A stretch of DNA of 64,000 nucleotides from NCBI RefSeq assembly GCF_003858635.1, contig NZ_RQJO01000017.1:1-64000 (forward strand), written 5' to 3'. This document shows positions 53,183-62,908 of the stretch, piece after piece. How positions within the stretch are numbered: position 1 is the stretch's first letter; each line of letters begins with the position of its first letter. The DNA is from Larkinella rosea. Lineage in GTDB: Bacteria > Bacteroidota > Bacteroidia > Cytophagales > Spirosomataceae. The position numbers were made by a program, and so were the translations under genes. The notes beneath the pieces were generated by a model. The model made no database searches. It was not told the origin of the DNA and saw nothing but the letters and a program-made list of their open reading frames with translations.

Positions 53183-53183
53183 A

Positions 53184-55358
53184 TCAATTAATAAACATCT
53201 CATCCACCAGCACCAGCCCCGGTTTGCCCTTACCGCCGTGCCATTCGGGGAGGGTGCACGGTTTGGCCACGATTTTCAGGTAGGCCACGGTCTGCGGTTT
53301 GAAGGTGCAGGTCACGTTTTTCAGGGAGTGTTCTTCCCCTTTGACGGGCATCGGCGGTTTTGTTGTCGAGAGCAGTTTTAGCTGTTCGCGGCTGTCGCCC
53401 CCCCAGACTTCGACGGAGCCCGGCGGGAAAATACCCGTGGCTTCTTCCACCATGATGCGCAGGGCGACGGACGAAACGTTGACCGGTTTTTTGAATTCGG
53501 CCATCAGCACCATGTCGTTGTTGCGAACGCCCGTCCAGTTGTTGGCCCAGGCCGGGCTGTTGGCGTTGAATGTGCCAAGTTTGTGATCAAAAAGCGATTT
53601 GGCACCTTCGGCCTGGTGAACCCGGTTCAGCGGCAGCAACAGGTTGACACTGTCGGGCGTGTAGGCACATTTGTAAAAATCGAAGGTCGCCAGACTGCTG
53701 CCGTACCAGCCATCCTTGTAGGCCTTGGCCTTAATGGTGGTCATATCGGTCAGGACGGTTTTGTTGTCGAAAACCGGTGAATGAACGCTATCGGGCTCCG
53801 TACCGTCGGTGGTGTACCGAATCTGCACGCCTTTGATCGGGTGGCGCAGCAGCAGCGGCATCGATTGCGCAAAGACCACGGAAGGGTTTTTGACTTCCGG
53901 CGGATTCAGCGTGAGCGGATTTTTGCCGTCGTCTTTAAAACCGGCAATAAACGTGATGTTTTTGTTCGCCTTTTGCAGTTGCTGAATCTCCGAACTGGTC
54001 ACGGGCGTATCCCACAGCGCTACCGTTTTCAGGCTTTTCAATTCCCCGAGCTGCTTCTGCAATTCGGCGTAAGTCACCTTAGTTCCCGACAGCGTCAGGC
54101 TTTTCAATTGTTTTAAAGCAGCCAGATCGTTTAAGGTTTTTCCGGAAATATCGGTGAAATTCAGATCCAGTTTTTGCAGGTTTTCAAACTGGCTAATTGC
54201 TTTTAAATCCGCATCTTTGACCGGTAATTTGTTCAGATTCAGCGAAACAACCTGCTTTTTAATCTCACTTAATTCCTGCAATTTGTCGACAGAATACGTG
54301 CTTCGATTGTAAAGGTTAACCGCCAGGGCCGGCGATTCTTTGGCCAGTGGCGCAATCGTGCGGTAGTCATTGTTTAATTTCTGGACGGTTTCTTCATCAG
54401 CTGCTGAAAAATCATACTCCACTTCCACATGATCGGCGGGTTTAAACAACGAGGCAGCGATGCGACGTAGCGAATCGGAGGGAGGGAGGTCCAGCACCTT
54501 TTTGTTGAAGTCGGGGCGGCTTTTTGCCCACAGCGTCAGGAGCGTTAATTCGTCCGTTGTCAGCTGCGTTTTGCCCGTCGGCGGCATGTGTTTTTTGTCC
54601 TCCATCGGCATGTGAATCCGTTCGAACAACAAACCGGGATTCGCACTGTCAGCCTTGAATAACTTGCCGGATTTTCCGCCTTTCAGAATGGCTTCCACCT
54701 CCGCCAGATTCAATTGGCCCTTCAATTTTTCCGGATTGTGGCAACTGACGCATTTCTGTTCGAAAATCGGCTTGATCACGTCGTTAAACACCAGCGCCTG
54801 ATCGATCGCAACCGGTTCAACTTTCCCCTGTTTGATGATTGGGCCGGTAATGAAGTTGTCGCCGTGCGTAATCACCGCGCCGTAATGACCCGCAACAATC
54901 AGGAATAAAACCGCTAAAACCGCTCCGGATCGGGCCACCGGTGCCTTGTACCACTCTTTGTTCCGGCTCCAGTAAATGAAACAGGAAAGGTAGAAAAGCC
55001 CAATCCCCGTCCACTTGTGCCACTGCAAAACGTCGCCGGAATATCCGTCTTCTTTGGACAGAAACAGGCCCATCACGACGGTTATTGCGGCCGACAACGC
55101 ACCGACGAGTAGCAGATTAGACAGAAAACCGCGGTAAAATGCATTTGCCGCATACGAAGGATTGAAGCGAAAAAGCTCCATTGCCATCGCCAGCAACAGG
55201 ATAACAATGGGAAAATGGAGAATAAGCGGGTGCATTCGCCCGAGGGGTTGGACCCAGGTCGGCACCACAATTTTACTTTCAAAAACCAACAGAAACAGTA
55301 TAAAAATGCCAGAAGCAAACAACGCCTGCTCGGCCAGACTCTTGACCTTTTTAGTCAT
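53184..55358 (-). CDS. c-type cytochrome with DUF2231-like, LRR and CHB_HEX-like domains
   Basis: 724 residues from ATG 55358. Four or five N-terminal membrane helices of the DUF2231-like kind (MHPLILHFPIVILLLAMAMEL), then a haem domain with CVSCH (FEQKCVSCHNPEKLKG). Leucine-rich-repeat-like units follow (about 365-500; LQKLDLNFTDISGKTLNDLA), then a chitobiase C-terminal-like segment (QIRYTTDGTEPDSVHSPVFD) and a C-terminal carbohydrate-binding-like fold (VEVWGGDSREQLKLL). Probably a membrane-anchored electron-transfer protein with substrate-recognition modules. Same operon as the DUF1501 gene, 21 nt apart. Confidence 0.85.
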   Translation of the reverse strand: MTKKVKSLAEQALFASGIFILFLLVFESKIVVPTWVQPLGRMHPLILHFPIVILLLAMAMELFRFNPSYAANAFYRGFLSNLLLVGALSAAITVVMGLFLSKEDGYSGDVLQWHKWTGIGLFYLSCFIYWSRNKEWYKAPVARSGAVLAVLFLIVAGHYGAVITHGDNFITGPIIKQGKVEPVAIDQALVFNDVIKPIFEQKCVSCHNPEKLKGQLNLAEVEAILKGGKSGKLFKADSANPGLLFERIHMPMEDKKHMPPTGKTQLTTDELTLLTLWAKSRPDFNKKVLDLPPSDSLRRIAASLFKPADHVEVEYDFSAADEETVQKLNNDYRTIAPLAKESPALAVNLYNRSTYSVDKLQELSEIKKQVVSLNLNKLPVKDADLKAISQFENLQKLDLNFTDISGKTLNDLAALKQLKSLTLSGTKVTYAELQKQLGELKSLKTVALWDTPVTSSEIQQLQKANKNITFIAGFKDDGKNPLTLNPPEVKNPSVVFAQSMPLLLRHPIKGVQIRYTTDGTEPDSVHSPVFDNKTVLTDMTTIKAKAYKDGWYGSSLATFDFYKCAYTPDSVNLLLPLNRVHQAEGAKSLFDHKLGTFNANSPAWANNWTGVRNNDMVLMAEFKKPVNVSSVALRIMVEEATGIFPPGSVEVWGGDSREQLKLLSTTKPPMPVKGEEHSLKNVTCTFKPQTVAYLKIVAKPCTLPEWHGGKGKPGLVLVDEMFIN

Positions 55359-55379
55359 CACAAAAGCAATCCAGTGGGT

Positions 55380-56834
55380 TTAGGCAATCAGGTCATTAAT
55401 AACTTTTCCGGAAACGTCCGTCAATCGATACCGGCGTCCGAGGTGTTTGAAAATCAGTTTTTCGTGATTCAGGCCCATCTGGTGCAAAATCGTCGCCTGA
55501 AAATCGTGGACGTGCACCGGATTTTGCGCAATGTTGTAACCCAGCTCGTCGGTTTCGCCGTAGACCATACCCGGTTTAATACCGCCACCGGCCATCCAGA
55601 TGGTGAAGCAGCGGGGATGGTGGTCACGACCGTAGTTGTCGGCGGTCAGTTTACCCTGCGTATAGCTGGTCCGGCCAAATTCACCGCCCCAGATCACGAG
55701 CGTTTCATCGAGCAAACCGCGTTGCTTCAGGTCAGTCACCAGGGCCGCCGATGCCTGATCGACATCTTTCGCTTGTCTGGCAATTTCGAAAGGCAGGTTG
55801 CCGTGCTGATCCCAGCCCTGGTGGTACAGCTGCACAAAACGAACGCCGTTTTCGGATAACTTCCTCGCCAGCAGGCAGTTGGCTGCATAGGTGCCCGGTA
55901 CCAGACAATCCGGGCCGTAGAGTTTGATAATATCGTCTGATTCTTTCGACAGGTCCATCACTTCCGGAACCGCCGTCTGCATCCGGTAGGCCATTTCGTA
56001 TTGCTTCACTTTGGCCGTGATTTCCGGATCGCCAAACTCCTGATACGCCATGTCGTTCAGTTGCGCCAGGTTGTCGAGCATATCCCGGCGCGCGTGGCGG
56101 TCCATGCCTTCCGGGTCGCGGAGGTACAAAACCGGGTCTTCGCCCTTGCTGAACTGCACGCCCTGGTGAATGGAATCCAGAAACCCGTTCGACCACAGTT
56201 TGGAATACACGCCCTGCCCGTTTCCGATTCCGCGCGACAGCAAAACCGTAAAATTCGGCAGGTTTTTATTCTCATTTCCCAGGCCGTAACTCAGCCACGA
56301 ACCCATGCTCGGGCGGTTTCCCTGCTGCGAACCGGTTTGCAGAAATGTCAGGGCCGGGTCGTGGTTAATGGCTTCGGTAAACATCGATTTCACGATGCAG
56401 AGGTCATCCACAATTTTGGCCGTGTAGGGAAACAAATCACTCACCCACGCCCGCGACTGGCCGTATTGTTTAAAATTGACAAACGAACCCACCAGCGGAA
56501 ACGACGCCTGATTGGCCGTCATGCCGGTTAACCGCTGCGTACCGCGCACGGAGGGCGGGATTTCCTGCCCCAACATTTCCCGCAGTTTGGGTTTGTAATC
56601 GAACAGTTCCTGCTGCGAAGGAGCGCCGTTCTGGAACAGATAGATCACACGCTTGGCCTTGGGCGCAAAGTGCGGAATACCAGGTGGTAAGCTATCATCA
56701 TCGGCGTTGTTTCCACCAAACAGATCCGGGATCATCAGCGATCCTAAAGCTGCGCTCCCCAGCCCCAGACTCAGTCGGGACAGAAAGCGACGCCGGTTAA
56801 AATTGAAGCCGTGTTCTAAGATTTCCTTTTCCAT
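55380..56834 (-). CDS. DUF1501 protein (Tat-exported, sulfatase-like fold)
   Basis: 484 residues. Twin-arginine signal (FNRRRFLSRLSLGLGSAAL), then the DUF1501 pattern AKRVIYLFQNGAPSQQELFDYKP, SMFTEAINHDPALTFLQTG, WGGEFGRTSYTQGK and GRDHHPRCFTIWMAGGGIKPG. DUF1501 proteins belong to the alkaline-phosphatase superfamily by fold but their reaction is unknown. They regularly pair with DUF1549/DUF1553 cytochromes, as here (99 nt downstream of that gene, separated by a fold-back). Confidence 0.9.
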   Translation of the reverse strand: MEKEILEHGFNFNRRRFLSRLSLGLGSAALGSLMIPDLFGGNNADDDSLPPGIPHFAPKAKRVIYLFQNGAPSQQELFDYKPKLREMLGQEIPPSVRGTQRLTGMTANQASFPLVGSFVNFKQYGQSRAWVSDLFPYTAKIVDDLCIVKSMFTEAINHDPALTFLQTGSQQGNRPSMGSWLSYGLGNENKNLPNFTVLLSRGIGNGQGVYSKLWSNGFLDSIHQGVQFSKGEDPVLYLRDPEGMDRHARRDMLDNLAQLNDMAYQEFGDPEITAKVKQYEMAYRMQTAVPEVMDLSKESDDIIKLYGPDCLVPGTYAANCLLARKLSENGVRFVQLYHQGWDQHGNLPFEIARQAKDVDQASAALVTDLKQRGLLDETLVIWGGEFGRTSYTQGKLTADNYGRDHHPRCFTIWMAGGGIKPGMVYGETDELGYNIAQNPVHVHDFQATILHQMGLNHEKLIFKHLGRRYRLTDVSGKVINDLIA

Positions 56835-56840
56835 TTTATG

Positions 56841-56933
56841 ACGTATCCACGGACTTGAATCCGTGTTTTTTGGCTTACTTTTCCTTGGGTTAATTTCGAA
56901 GATGAACTCACGGACGGGCAGTCCGTGGTACGT
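56841..56933. repeat. ACGTACCCACGGACT-family fold-back, copy 5
   Basis: Left arm ACGTATCCACGGACTTG, right arm with GGCAGTCCGTGGTACGT, with inner CCGTG/CACGG pieces and a 40-nt centre. It lies in the gap between the PSD1 cytochrome and DUF1501 genes, whose stop codon it touches at 56933. Confidence 0.7.
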
Positions 56934-59257
56934 TAGGTTTTCGTGATCGTTTCTTCCAGGTTGTAAATCGTCGAAACGACGCGCATCAGGGCGGCCAGTT
57001 TCAAGCGATCGATTTGCGCCGGAATCGGGTATTCACCCACGGCCAGCGATTTTTCCGCCACCGGTTTTTTAATTTCCTTCAGCTCTTTTTCATAATAGGC
57101 CGTCAGCATATCAATTTCCTTTTCGCGCGGTTTGCGCCCCACAATCAATCGGAATGCTTTGCTGATCTTGTCCTTTTCTTCGCTTTTTTCCTGTAGTAAA
57201 TTGGCCGCCAGAACGCGTGACGCTTCCAGAACCGTCGGGTCGTTCATCATCACCAGTGCCTGCAAAGGCGTATTGGTTTTCAGGCGTTTAACCTCGCACA
57301 AATCCCGGTTGCTGGCGTCGAAAATCGCCATCGACGGGGGCGGAACCGTGCGTTTGATGAGGGTGTACATCCCGCGCCGGTACAGTTTGGCACCGTGATC
57401 CTGCACATAAGTCGAGAGCAGACCCCGGCCCGAAGTGGCGCCTTCCCACAATCCCGGCGGTTGGTACGGTTTGACGCTGGGGCCGCCGATGGTTCGGTTC
57501 AGCAAACCACTGCTCGATAGTACCAGATCCTTGACGAACTCGGCCGCAATGCGGTACCGTGGGCCGCGCGCCAGGTAAATATTGTCCGGATCAACTTTCA
57601 GTTTTTCCGGCGTAATCACCGCCGACTGACGATACGTGGCCGACGTCACCATCTGTTTCACCAGTCGTTTGATGTCCCAGTTGTGGTCCATGAAATCGAC
57701 CGCCAGCCAGTCCAGCAGTTCCGGATTGGTGGGCAAATCGCCCTGCATCCCAAAATCGCCGGAGGTTTTCACGATCCCTTTTCCGAAAAATTCCTGCCAC
57801 AACAGGTTGACATAGACCCGGGCGGTTAGCGGATTCTTTTTGTCAAATAGCCACTGCGACAATCCCAGGCGGTTTTTGGGGTAATTTTTGTTGAAAGGCA
57901 GAATGGACGAAGGCGTTCCGGGAGTTACTTCATCCCCCGGCGCATCGTAAACGCCCCGCTTCAGAATGTAGGTTTTACGCGAGGTGTCCGGTTCCAGATC
58001 GCCCATGATCGACACAATTAATCGATTCGTATCCGGTTTATTGACAAACGTTAAAATGTTTTTGACCTCCGCATCGCTGATTTCCATCAGCGGTTTTTTG
58101 GCGTAGGTTTCCGGTCCACCAATCACCGATTCAATCCCGACTTCTTTCACATTATTGAAAAAAGCAAAGAGTTGATAGTACTCTTTCTGCGAAAACGGAT
58201 CGTATTTATGGTCGTGGCAATGCGCGCATTCCATCGTAACGCCCAGTAACCCTTTCCCGAATAAATCCGTCCGGTCGGTGACGTAACCAATCCGGTATTC
58301 TTCCGGAATAACACCTCCTTCTTCCGTGATTTTATGATTGCGGTTAAAACCGGTCGCCAGCAATTGTTCCTTGGTCGAATTGGGCAGCAAATCACCCGCC
58401 AATTGCCAGGTCACGAAATCATTGTAGTGCATGTTTTTGTTGAACGCGTGGATCACCCAATCACGCCAGGGCCACTGCGTCCGGTAGCCATCATCCTGAT
58501 ACCCATGCGAATCGGCGTAGCGGGCAAGGTCCAGCCAGTGCAAGGCCATCTTCTCTCCGTAGGCCGGATTTTTCAACAATTGATCGACGGCTTTTTCGTA
58601 GGCGTTTGCACTATTGTCGGCCAGAAACTGATCCATCAGCGGCAACGACGGCGGTAAGCCGGTCAGGTCCAGACTTAACCGTTTCAATAACCGCTCTTTA
58701 TCCGCTTCTTCATTGGGCGATAAACCTTTCTGTTCCTGTTTATGCAGGACGAAATAATCGATCTCATTTTTGGGCCATTCCTTTTTATCAACTTCCGGAA
58801 GAGCCGGTTTTTTCGGAGCAACAAACGCCCAGTGTTTCTCGTATTTGGCGCCCTGTTTTATCCATTTCTCAATCAGTTTAATTTGATGAGAAGTCAGTTT
58901 TAGATTGGACGAAGGCGGAGGCATTAACAACGACGTATCCTGCGTACTGATTCGCAAATAAGCTTCCGACAATTCCGGTTTTCCCGCCACCAGCGCGTGG
59001 GCCGTCGGGTTTTCCTGCAAGGCTTTAAAAGCATTTTCGGCAATGTCGAGCCGCAATCCTGCTTCCCGCTTATTGGCATCCGGACCGTGGCAAGCCAGGC
59101 ATTTATCCGACAGAATCGGACGGATGTCAAAATTGTAGCTGACAACATCCGGCAGTTTCTCCTCCTCAACCCGACTGCCTGAACCCGTGTTACAGGCTTG
59201 TAGGGTAAATAAACTGCCCGCAAGAACACAGATCAAATAAAAGGACCACTTCAGCAT
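56933..59257 (-). CDS. PSD1-type planctomycete cytochrome lipoprotein (DUF1549/DUF1553)
   Basis: 774 residues. Lipoprotein signal (LAGSLFTLQAC). Planctomycete cytochrome C domain with CLACH (SDKCLACHGPDANKREAGLRLD), a PSCyt2/DUF1549 region with KRLSLDLTGLPPSLP and WLDLARYADSHGYQ and DUF1553 (SQWLFDKKNPLTARVYVNLLWQ). A second cysteine pair (ECAHCHDHKYDPF) gives another haem-type site. Predicted envelope redox protein of unknown substrate. It belongs to the cytochrome/DUF1501 set and lies downstream of the sugar ABC genes. Confidence 0.9.
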   Translation of the reverse strand: MLKWSFYLICVLAGSLFTLQACNTGSGSRVEEEKLPDVVSYNFDIRPILSDKCLACHGPDANKREAGLRLDIAENAFKALQENPTAHALVAGKPELSEAYLRISTQDTSLLMPPPSSNLKLTSHQIKLIEKWIKQGAKYEKHWAFVAPKKPALPEVDKKEWPKNEIDYFVLHKQEQKGLSPNEEADKERLLKRLSLDLTGLPPSLPLMDQFLADNSANAYEKAVDQLLKNPAYGEKMALHWLDLARYADSHGYQDDGYRTQWPWRDWVIHAFNKNMHYNDFVTWQLAGDLLPNSTKEQLLATGFNRNHKITEEGGVIPEEYRIGYVTDRTDLFGKGLLGVTMECAHCHDHKYDPFSQKEYYQLFAFFNNVKEVGIESVIGGPETYAKKPLMEISDAEVKNILTFVNKPDTNRLIVSIMGDLEPDTSRKTYILKRGVYDAPGDEVTPGTPSSILPFNKNYPKNRLGLSQWLFDKKNPLTARVYVNLLWQEFFGKGIVKTSGDFGMQGDLPTNPELLDWLAVDFMDHNWDIKRLVKQMVTSATYRQSAVITPEKLKVDPDNIYLARGPRYRIAAEFVKDLVLSSSGLLNRTIGGPSVKPYQPPGLWEGATSGRGLLSTYVQDHGAKLYRRGMYTLIKRTVPPPSMAIFDASNRDLCEVKRLKTNTPLQALVMMNDPTVLEASRVLAANLLQEKSEEKDKISKAFRLIVGRKPREKEIDMLTAYYEKELKEIKKPVAEKSLAVGEYPIPAQIDRLKLAALMRVVSTIYNLEETITKT

Positions 59258-59398
59258 ATGAAAACAATCTTAATTCAATAAAAAGTCGAAATTCAGGAAA
59301 TTTAAAAGAGGATGTGGGGCATTGCCATTCTGGAACAGGTAAGGCAATTTCATAAAATAACGAATCAGAACCTGATATGATTCATCCTGATAGTGATA

Positions 59399-60352
59399 TT
59401 ATTTCATAAATTTAGCCAAATTGTCCTTCGTTACCAACTGAAACGGGATCAGTATTTCTTTGTCGAATGCTTCGCCCTTGGCAATTTTGACGGCGGTTTC
59501 GATGGACTTGGCCCCCTGTTGCTCGGCGTTCTGGAAAACCGTCGCGTCGAGCGTGCCCTTCTGAACGGCCTGCAACGCATCCGGAATGGCATCGATGCTG
59601 ACCACGATTACTTTATTTTTCAGGCCCGCGTCGGTCAATGCCTTGACGGCACCCATGCCCATTTCGTCGTTCTGGGCAAAAACCGCATTGATGTCGGCGC
59701 CGTACGACTGAATCCAGTTTTCCATCAGCGCCATGCCTTTGGCCCGGTCCCATTCGCCGGTCTGGTGAGCGAGCAGTTTCAGGTTTGGATATTGTTTCAG
59801 CACCTCCCGCGCGCCCTGTTCACGTTTGATCTGGGCGGCTTGCCCCATGTACCCGTGCATCATCACGACGTTGCCTTTGCCGCCCAGCTTTTCGGCGATA
59901 AATTTCATCGCAATCCGGCCTGATTCCACATCATCTGAACCGATGAAAGCCGACGGTTTGGCGGTGGTTTCAGAGTTTACATTGATGATGGGAATTTTAG
60001 CTGCCAACGCTTTTGTAACGGCCGGTGAACTGGCTTCTACTTCGCAGGGATTCATGATGATGACGTCGACTTTCTGCGCAATAAAACTCTCCACCTGCTC
60101 GATTTGCTTCAGGGCCGAACGCTCCGCATCGACGGTAATCAGCTCGACACCCAATTCCTTCGCTTTCTTCTCGATCTCGTCGCTGACATTGACAATAAAT
60201 TCGTTCTGCATGCTGAGCATCGTAACGCCAACCGTCAGTTTTTTGCCTTCGCTTTCGCCACTTTTTTCGCTCGAAGTAGACTGGTTACAACCGCTTAGAA
60301 AAACGGAAAGAAGGAAGATGGCACTGAAAGAACTGAAATAAATACGTTTCAT
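59399..60352 (-). CDS. Sugar ABC transporter substrate-binding lipoprotein
   Basis: 317 residues. Lipoprotein signal ending SVFLSGC, then a periplasmic-binding protein type 1 fold (GVTMLSMQNEFIVNVSDEIEKKA, IMNPCEVEASSPAVTKAL, FAQNDEMGMGAVKALTDAG) of the ribose/rhamnose family. It hands a sugar to the permease encoded 25 nt upstream. Ligand not determinable by eye; a deoxy sugar or ribose is suggested by the neighbourhood. Confidence 0.92.
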   Translation of the reverse strand: MKRIYFSSFSAIFLLSVFLSGCNQSTSSEKSGESEGKKLTVGVTMLSMQNEFIVNVSDEIEKKAKELGVELITVDAERSALKQIEQVESFIAQKVDVIIMNPCEVEASSPAVTKALAAKIPIINVNSETTAKPSAFIGSDDVESGRIAMKFIAEKLGGKGNVVMMHGYMGQAAQIKREQGAREVLKQYPNLKLLAHQTGEWDRAKGMALMENWIQSYGADINAVFAQNDEMGMGAVKALTDAGLKNKVIVVSIDAIPDALQAVQKGTLDATVFQNAEQQGAKSIETAVKIAKGEAFDKEILIPFQLVTKDNLAKFMK

Positions 60353-60377
60353 TTTTGAGGTTAAGGGGAATAGAGAA

Positions 60378-61361
60378 TCAATTCTTAGTTTGATTTAAAC
60401 TATCCAGCACAACGGCACCGATGATGATAATTCCCATCACAACCTGCTGGTAATAGGACGTGACGTTCATCAAATCCAGACCGTTGCTGATGACGCCAAT
60501 CAGCAACGCGCCGATGAGCGTTCCGGTCATGGTTCCGGTTCCACCGGTCGTACTGGTTCCGCCGATAATGGCAGCGGCAATCGCGTCCAGCTCAAAACCA
60601 ACTCCGGCGTTGGGTTGACCGGTTGTAATTCTGGACGTTAGCAAGATTCCGGCCAGCGCGGCCAGCCCACCGCAGAGCGTGTAAACGACCATTTTGACCT
60701 TGTTCAACTGAATACCGGAAGCTCTGGCAGCCGGTTCGTTGCCGCCCACCGCGTACATATACCGGCCCAATACGGTTTTTTTAAGAACGACCGAACAGAC
60801 GATAAACAGCACAATCAGGATGATAATTGGAGTAGGAATACCCGCTAATTGCCCTCCGCCGATGAAATTAAACGAATCGGATAAATTCGAAATGGGACGT
60901 CCTTTACTGAGAATTAAAGCCAGTCCACGGCCAATGGTCATCGTGCCCAGCGTGACAATAAACGGTGGAACTTTGCTTTTGGTAATGACTAAACCGTTAA
61001 AAGCGCCGAGCAATAAACCAGCGGCTAAACCCGCAAGGATGGGAACAATGACGGGATAGGAATCCGGGTGGGCGAACATCGCAGCGACCACACTGGTTAC
61101 GGCAACAATGGAGCCAATGGAAAGGTCGATGCCGCCCGTAATAATAACAAACGTTACCCCAAAAGCCAGTAATGCATTGATCGATACCTGCGTAACGACA
61201 ATCAGTAAATTTGAGACCGTCAGAAACTTGGGCGTAACAACCGAAAGAACGAGGCAAATCAGCATGAATGCGATAAAAATACCGTATCTACCGATGCCTC
61301 TGATGCGTGTTTTATACGGTTTCTGGGTTGAATTACGGTCGGTTTTTAAAAGGTTTTCCAT
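60378..61361 (-). CDS. Sugar ABC transporter permease (RbsC type)
   Basis: 327 residues, eight to ten membrane segments and the conserved GGIDLSIGSIVAVTSVVAA and GYYQQ-like C-terminal part (GMIIIGAVVLDSLNQTK). Sits between the ATPase gene (21 nt) and the binding-protein gene (25 nt). Confidence 0.93.
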   Translation of the reverse strand: MENLLKTDRNSTQKPYKTRIRGIGRYGIFIAFMLICLVLSVVTPKFLTVSNLLIVVTQVSINALLAFGVTFVIITGGIDLSIGSIVAVTSVVAAMFAHPDSYPVIVPILAGLAAGLLLGAFNGLVITKSKVPPFIVTLGTMTIGRGLALILSKGRPISNLSDSFNFIGGGQLAGIPTPIIILIVLFIVCSVVLKKTVLGRYMYAVGGNEPAARASGIQLNKVKMVVYTLCGGLAALAGILLTSRITTGQPNAGVGFELDAIAAAIIGGTSTTGGTGTMTGTLIGALLIGVISNGLDLMNVTSYYQQVVMGIIIIGAVVLDSLNQTKN

Positions 61362-61382
61362 CCGGGTTAGTCAACGAAATGA

Positions 61383-62873
61383 TCAATGTACCGCATAACT
61401 CATAATTGTTTCCTGCGTGGCTTCTGCTTTACTCAGTAAGGCGGTTTGTTTTCCCTGCGACAGCACCAGAATCCGATCGCTCATCCCCAGAATTTCGGGT
61501 AATTCAGACGAAATCATGATCACGGCAATGCCGTCGGAAACCAACCGGTTTATTAATTTATATATTTCAAACTTGGCACCCACATCGATTCCCCGCGTCG
61601 GCTCGTCGAGTATCACGAGATCAGGCGACGCCAGCAGGACTTTACCAATCACTACTTTCTGCTGGTTTCCCCCGCTCAGATACATCACTTTCTGATCCAT
61701 ACCGGCGGTTTTTATGCGCAGGTCCGCGATCATCTTGGTCGCCGTAGCCGCTTCGCTTTTGTCCTGAATAAACAGCCCGCGGGCGTGGTTCGGCAGGCTC
61801 GACAGGGTAATGTTGTGCTTCACCGACAGGCCGGGAATAAACCCCAGACCCTTCCGATCCTCGCTAACATAACCAATTCCCTGACGAATTGCATCCTGTG
61901 GAGTCTTGATAATAAGTTGTTTTCCTTTCAGGTAAATCTCACCGCTGTCGACGGCATCCAGTCCAAAAATGGCACGGGCGATTTCCGTCCGACCCGCACC
62001 CATCAAACCGGCAATGCCGAGCACTTCCCCGGCATGCACTTCAAAAGTGATATCGGAGAATTTCCCCGCCCGGCTCAGGTTTTTAACTGACAGAATCTCA
62101 GCACCTTTGTGACCGGTCGGTTCCGGAAATAGGCTGTCAATTTCCCGGCCCACCATCAGCTGAATCAGCGAATTGATCGTCAGGTCGGCGGCCGGTCTGG
62201 TGTCGATGTATTTGCCATCCCGCAAGACCGTAATGGTGTCGGAGATTTCAAATATTTCGTCCATTTTGTGGGAAATGTAAATGATCGCGACGCCTTTCTG
62301 CTTCAAATCTTTGATAATGCTGAACAGCGTGGCGACTTCTTTGTCGGACAGCGCGGAAGTCGGCTCATCCATGATAATGACCCGGGCGTCGTTGGAAAGG
62401 GCTTTGGCAATTTCCACCATCTGCATTTCGGCCACGCTCAGATACTTCATTTTGGCCGTTGGCGAAATGCTGACGCCCATTTGTTCCAGCAAAACCGCAG
62501 CCTGCTGATTCAGCTTTTTTTCATCGATCCAGCCGAATAAACCGCCGTTGGTTTCCCGGCCCAGAAAGATATTCTGCGCTACGGTCAGCTCGGGAACAAT
62601 CAGGATTTCCTGGTGAATCATGGAAATGCCTTTCTTTAGCATTTCACTGACGTGACTGGCCTTCAATTCGCTTCCTTCAAAGAAAATCTCCCCCGAATCG
62701 GGTGTATGAAGACCGATCAGAATCTTCATGAACGTGGATTTCCCGGCGCCGTTTTCACCCATGAGCGCGTGAACTTCCCCTTTACGGAGGTTCAACTGAA
62801 CCTGATCGAGCGCCTTTACGCCCGAAAACGATTTGGTTAATCCATGAACGGTCAGAATGTAATCCGGATTCAT
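61383..62873 (-). CDS. Sugar ABC transporter ATP-binding protein (RbsA type)
   Basis: 496 residues from ATG 62873. Two ABC domains in one chain: first Walker A MGENGAGKST, signature LSVAEMQMVEIAKAL and Walker B VIIMDEPTSALSD; second signature LSGGNQQKVVIGK with LVILDEPTRGIDVGA. The second Walker A (GLMGAGRTE) is degenerate, as is normal for the family. It energises import of a monosaccharide. First gene of the ABC cluster. Confidence 0.94.
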   Translation of the reverse strand: MNPDYILTVHGLTKSFSGVKALDQVQLNLRKGEVHALMGENGAGKSTFMKILIGLHTPDSGEIFFEGSELKASHVSEMLKKGISMIHQEILIVPELTVAQNIFLGRETNGGLFGWIDEKKLNQQAAVLLEQMGVSISPTAKMKYLSVAEMQMVEIAKALSNDARVIIMDEPTSALSDKEVATLFSIIKDLKQKGVAIIYISHKMDEIFEISDTITVLRDGKYIDTRPAADLTINSLIQLMVGREIDSLFPEPTGHKGAEILSVKNLSRAGKFSDITFEVHAGEVLGIAGLMGAGRTEIARAIFGLDAVDSGEIYLKGKQLIIKTPQDAIRQGIGYVSEDRKGLGFIPGLSVKHNITLSSLPNHARGLFIQDKSEAATATKMIADLRIKTAGMDQKVMYLSGGNQQKVVIGKVLLASPDLVILDEPTRGIDVGAKFEIYKLINRLVSDGIAVIMISSELPEILGMSDRILVLSQGKQTALLSKAEATQETIMSYAVH

Positions 62874-62908
62874 TATTGATGAAAACACAATGGGTTGGGA
62901 GAATTATC

